From the NCBI GenBank assembly GCA_947478535.1, contig CANJXD010000267.1:1-7724 (forward strand): 7,724 nucleotides of DNA. The letters are read 5' to 3'. This document shows positions 5,226-7,724 of the stretch, in pieces. The stretch's first letter is position 1. Every line of letters starts with the position of its first letter. Source of the DNA: Acetobacteraceae bacterium. GTDB taxonomy: Bacteria > Pseudomonadota > Alphaproteobacteria > Acetobacterales > Acetobacteraceae. The notes under the pieces are model-generated. The model was not told where the DNA came from and ran no database searches. It saw only the letters and a list, made by a program, of their open reading frames with translations. The position numbers and the translations under genes were made by a program.

Positions 5226-6742
5226 GGCAGCCAAGCCGCGAGCGTCGCGCCGCCGCCCGGGGTTTCTTCCGCCACGATGCCCCCGCCATGCGCCTTGGCG
5301 ATGGTGCGGCACAGCGCCAGCCCCACGCCCGTGCCTTCCGCCGCCCCCTTGGTGGTGAAGAAGGGATCGAAGACGCGTTCGCGCAGCGTCTCCGGAATGC
5401 CCGGGCCGTTATCCGCCACCCGTATTTCCACCCCGCCCCGCGCGGCGGCCAGCGTGACGGCGATGCTGGGCTGCCAGCCCTCCGGCCGATCCTCCCACCC
5501 CGCAAGCGCCCCCCGCGCATTGCCGACGAGGTTGCCGATGAGATGGGCGATCTGGTCCGCATCCCCGGACAGCGCCGGCAGGCCGGGCGGCATCCGCACC
5601 GTTACCGCGATCCCCGCCCCCCGCCCGATCTCCGCCGCCAGGTCGAGCCCCGCTTCCACCGCCAGGTCCAGATCAACCGCATCCCGCCGCGGCGGCTTCT
5701 GCCGGGCGGAGGCGAGCAGGCTCGCCACGATCCGCCCGCAGCGATCCGCCGCCTGGCGCACCTTCTCCGCCCGCGCGGCCAGCGGCGTGCCCTCCGCGTC
5801 CTCCGCCAGCAGCAGCGCCTGGGCGGCCACGACGGCGAGCGGGTTGTTGATTTCATGCGCCACCCCCGCGAGCAGGGAGGCGATGGCCGAAAGCCGTTCG
5901 TTCCGTCGCAGCGCGTCCCGGCTTTCGCGACGGGCGCGCTCCGCTTCCCGCCGCGCGCTCAGGTCGGAATAGGTGTTCACCAGCGTGCCATCGGCGAGGC
6001 GTTCGCGCCGCACCTCGATGACGCGCCCGCCCGGGCGGGCTTCCTCGAAGCGCCCGATGGGGCTGGCCATGATGGTGGCGACGCGCGCGGCGATCAGCGC
6101 CTCCTCCCCCGCCGCGGCCTCCTCGCCGGCGTAGTATTCGGCGCGTTGCAGCCGGCTGCGGACGTAATCGGCCAGCGGCGTGCCGGGGGCGGCGAGATGG
6201 GCGGGGAAATCATACATTCGCAGGAAGCCGGGGTTGGCGAGCAGCACCCGGGCATCGGGGCCGACGATGTTCACCCCATCGGCAATGCCTTCCAGGATGG
6301 CGGCAAGCCGCGCCCGGTTCGTCTCCGCCTCCTCCTCCCGCTGCTTCGCCTCCGTCAGGTCGCGCATGAACAGGATGATGGCGTCGAAGGGGCCTTCGGG
6401 TCGCTGGCCGGGGACGATCAGCGGCGTGAAGGTCCAGGCGATGTAGCGGCGGCCATTGCCCCGGTACTCGATCCACCCTTCGACATTCTCCACCTCCCCC
6501 GTCATGGCCCGATCCACATGCGGGTCCAACTGGCGGGCAACGGAATCCCCCACCAGTTGGTAGCTGGTCTGGCCAAGGATCGCCTCCGACGGCATCCGGG
6601 CGAAGGCCGCGAATTCCCGGTTGACGTAGAGGTAGCGCCGATCGCGCGCGATCACGCAGACCCGCGCCGGCGCCGCATCCAGGATGCCGCGCAGCAGGCC
6701 GATATCGGGGTCTTCAGCCCTGGGCGGTGGGGTCGAAGACAT
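5213..6742 (-). CDS. Soluble double-PAS sensor histidine kinase
   Basis: This 509-residue cytoplasmic histidine kinase has no transmembrane segment or signal peptide. Two PAS-type sensory domains come first, at about residues 15-130 and 143-262; the second starts ILEGIADGVNIVGPDARVLLANPGF. A short charged helix (about 262-284) links them to the catalytic core. The HisKA H-box is AGVAHEINNPL, with phospho-acceptor His296. The ATPase domain shows an N-box NLVGNARGAL (Asn404/Asn408), G1 DNGPGIP (444-450), the F-box FDPFFTTK and G2 GTGVGLAL. The kinase should autophosphorylate and pass phosphate to the response regulator encoded just upstream. Ligand or cofactor is unknown, and I see no obvious haem-PAS signature. 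The ATG at 6742 lies inside the regulator gene (29-base overlap) with no strong ribosome-binding site, which suggests translational coupling. No better in-frame start precedes the PAS domain. The stop codon lies in the 16-bp repeat. Confidence 0.95.
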   Translation of the reverse strand: MSSTPPPRAEDPDIGLLRGILDAAPARVCVIARDRRYLYVNREFAAFARMPSEAILGQTSYQLVGDSVARQLDPHVDRAMTGEVENVEGWIEYRGNGRRYIAWTFTPLIVPGQRPEGPFDAIILFMRDLTEAKQREEEAETNRARLAAILEGIADGVNIVGPDARVLLANPGFLRMYDFPAHLAAPGTPLADYVRSRLQRAEYYAGEEAAAGEEALIAARVATIMASPIGRFEEARPGGRVIEVRRERLADGTLVNTYSDLSARREAERARRESRDALRRNERLSAIASLLAGVAHEINNPLAVVAAQALLLAEDAEGTPLAARAEKVRQAADRCGRIVASLLASARQKPPRRDAVDLDLAVEAGLDLAAEIGRGAGIAVTVRMPPGLPALSGDADQIAHLIGNLVGNARGALAGWEDRPEGWQPSIAVTLAAARGGVEIRVADNGPGIPETLRERVFDPFFTTKGAAEGTGVGLALCRTIAKAHGGGIVAEETPGGGATLAAWLPAQG

Positions 6743-7493
6743 AGCCGGCGCCGCGCACCGTGCGGATCACGCTGGGCTGTTCGGGCATCGGTTCCACCTT
6801 GCGGCGGATACGGGCGATGCGGACATCGATGGAGCGGTCGAAATGCTCCTCCCCCCGGGGATGGGCGAGTTCCAGCAGCGTCTCCCGCGCCAGCACGCGG
6901 CCGGGGCGTTCCGCGAAGGCCTTGAGGAGGGCGAATTCGGACGGGCCGAGCGGGATTTCCACCCCATCGGCGCCGAACAGCCGCCGTCCGTCGATATCCA
7001 GTGTGGCCTGCCCCATGCGGATGCCCCGGGGGGCGACCACAGGCGCTGCGACCACCGGTGGCGGCAGGGCCGTCGCTGGTGCCGGCGCGGCCGCCGGAGC
7101 GCCGCCTGTCACCTGCGCCACCGCTTCGCGCCGCCGCAGCACGGAGCGCAGCCGGGCCAGCAATTCCCGGAGGTCGACGGGTTTGGCGATATAATCATCG
7201 GCGCCCACTTCGAGGCCCACGACGCGGTCCAGCACATCCCCCGCCGCCGTCAGCATGACGATGCCGATATCCGATTCGGCGCGCAGCGAGCGGGCGATGG
7301 AAAGCCCATCCTCCCCGGGCATCGAGATATCGAGCACGATGAGGTCGGCCGGGCGTTCCGCCAGCAGGGCGCGCAACGCCACGCCATCGCCGGCGCGGCG
7401 CACATCGAAGCCGCGGCGCGTCAGGTATTCGGCGACGGCCTCGCGCAGGTCGGTCTCATCGTCGCAGACGATGATGGCCGGGGTATCCGCCAT
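6714..7493 (-). CDS. OmpR/PhoB-type response regulator
   Basis: This is a 259-residue DNA-binding response regulator. The receiver domain (about 5-120) has the acidic pair Asp11/Asp12, phospho-acceptor Asp55 in LIVLDISMPGEDG, the switch Thr82 in MLTAA, and Lys104 in DDYIAKPVD. An unusually long Ala/Pro/Val-rich linker (about 124-155) follows. The C-terminal winged helix-turn-helix (about 158-255) has IPLGPSEFALLKAFAERPGR and a recognition-helix region HFDRSIDVRIARIRRKV, and ends in the typical RTVRGAGYVF wing. It is first in a two-gene operon with the histidine kinase, its likely partner. An AAGGAAAG sequence about 11 bases upstream serves as ribosome-binding site for the ATG at 7493. Targets are unknown. 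The divergent promoter region at 7494-7656 is the obvious first candidate, both for autoregulation and for control of the dehydratase gene. Confidence 0.96.
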   Translation of the reverse strand: MADTPAIIVCDDETDLREAVAEYLTRRGFDVRRAGDGVALRALLAERPADLIVLDISMPGEDGLSIARSLRAESDIGIVMLTAAGDVLDRVVGLEVGADDYIAKPVDLRELLARLRSVLRRREAVAQVTGGAPAAAPAPATALPPPVVAAPVVAPRGIRMGQATLDIDGRRLFGADGVEIPLGPSEFALLKAFAERPGRVLARETLLELAHPRGEEHFDRSIDVRIARIRRKVEPMPEQPSVIRTVRGAGYVFDPTAQG

Positions 7494-7656
7494 GGGCGGG
7501 GGGTCTTTCCTTCCGGTGGCGGCAAGGATGCAACAACCCGGCGCCTCGCGCGAGTGCCCATCCGCGCCGCGCTAAACCCTGTTCCCGCCAGGCAGCGTTG
7601 ACAGCAGCCCTCCCCAGCGCCTCACTGCCGCGAAGACCACGGGTGGGGAGGCCAGC
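7494..7656. other. Divergent intergenic region (regulator / dehydratase)
   Basis: These 163 bp separate the minus-strand two-component operon from the plus-strand dehydratase gene and should hold promoters for both. I see one good -35-like box (TTGACA, annotated separately) and a 10-bp palindrome CTCGCGCGAG (7545-7554). CAGC repeats near 7593-7605 are spaced 9 bases apart, which could suit an OmpR-type dimer, but such short GC-rich repeats are easily chance. No small gene or terminator is evident. Confidence 0.6.
7598..7626 (+). promoter_or_regulatory. Possible promoter with consensus -35 box for the dehydratase gene
   Basis: TTGACA (7598-7603) matches the sigma-70 -35 consensus exactly and lies 53 bases before the downstream start codon. 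The expected -10 position 17 bases on (7621-7626, CTCACT) matches poorly, so the call rests on the -35 box and location alone. Confidence 0.3.
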
Positions 7657-7724
7657 ATGGACGATCACGACCAGACGAAGAAGCCGTTCAGGCTGCGCAG
7701 CGAACGCTGGTTCAATGACCCCAC
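7657..7724 (+). CDS. IlvD/Edd-family dehydratase, N-terminus only (truncated by window end)
   Basis: An ATG at 7657 is preceded by a strong GGGGAGG ribosome-binding site (7645-7651, 5-base spacer). It opens a frame that runs off the end of the window after 22 complete codons. The peptide MDDHDQTKKPFRLRSERWFNDP has the LRS..WFN.P opening that I recognise from the IlvD/Edd iron-sulfur dehydratase family. That opening is typical of the branch annotated as L-arabinonate or dihydroxy-acid dehydratase. Such enzymes dehydrate sugar acids or dihydroxy acids in the cytoplasm. The catalytic and Fe-S-binding cysteines are outside the window, so the substrate cannot be assigned. The gene is divergent from the response regulator operon, which might control it. 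Confidence 0.65.
   Translation, partial: MDDHDQTKKPFRLRSERWFNDP

Noticed and set aside
6714..6742. The 29-base regulator/kinase overlap as a possible frameshift fusion of one protein
   Set aside because: Both proteins have complete domain ends and starts: the regulator ends after the winged-helix wing, and the kinase begins with a full PAS domain. Overlapping two-component genes are common.
5288..6925. A 545-codon open frame on the plus strand opposite the histidine kinase and the end of the regulator gene
   Set aside because: It is antisense to two genes with full sets of family motifs. Its Arg/Pro/Gly-rich, low-complexity product has no recognisable domain. Long antisense frames are a normal by-product of very high GC third positions.
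7545..7554. CTCGCGCGAG palindrome upstream of the response regulator
   Set aside because: It is a 10-bp palindrome made of CG steps in GC-rich DNA, with no extension of symmetry. It is too weak to call an operator without conservation data.

Overview
The window is GC-rich with strongly G/C-biased third codon positions. The AspRS, EipB-family and IlvD/Edd-like proteins, together with the Ala-rich export signals, suggest an alphaproteobacterium, most likely Rhodospirillales/Acetobacteraceae (Roseomonas-like). That placement is inferred from protein flavour, not from a marker-gene comparison. Coding density is high. There is no tRNA, rRNA, CRISPR array, insertion sequence or phage gene.

Layout. 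Positions 1-1096 hold the 3' part of aspS (aspartyl-tRNA synthetase), followed 30 bp later by a same-strand periplasmic EipB-family envelope protein (1127-1987). Converging on these is a minus-strand pair: a MenI/YdiI-like hotdog thioesterase (3452-3018) that overlaps a cytoplasmic asparaginase-family enzyme (3021-2017) by ATGA. A 129-bp divergent region with a candidate operator/hairpin separates this pair from a plus-strand exported alpha/beta hydrolase (3582-4613). A small exported protein of unknown function (4749-5102) follows.

Positions 5103-5225 hold a hairpin and a 16-bp tandem repeat between convergent genes. The repeat contains the stop codon of the next gene. That gene is the histidine kinase of a two-component operon on the minus strand: an OmpR-type response regulator (7493-6714) followed by a soluble double-PAS histidine kinase (6742-5213), overlapping by 29 bp. 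A divergent 163-bp intergenic region leads to the first codons of an IlvD/Edd-family dehydratase (7657 to the window end).

How the genes work together. Most of this is core-genome content: translation, envelope maintenance, small-molecule hydrolysis and signal transduction. The response regulator and kinase clearly act as a pair. The thioesterase and asparaginase appear translationally coupled. I found no convincing new multi-gene system. The points most worth a second look are: (1) an Asp-to-Ala change at a canonical substrate-binding position of the asparaginase-family protein; (2) two short AT-rich, rare-codon patches in aspS that share an octamer; (3) the tandem repeat that has absorbed the end of the kinase gene; and (4) the dyad in the thioesterase leader.
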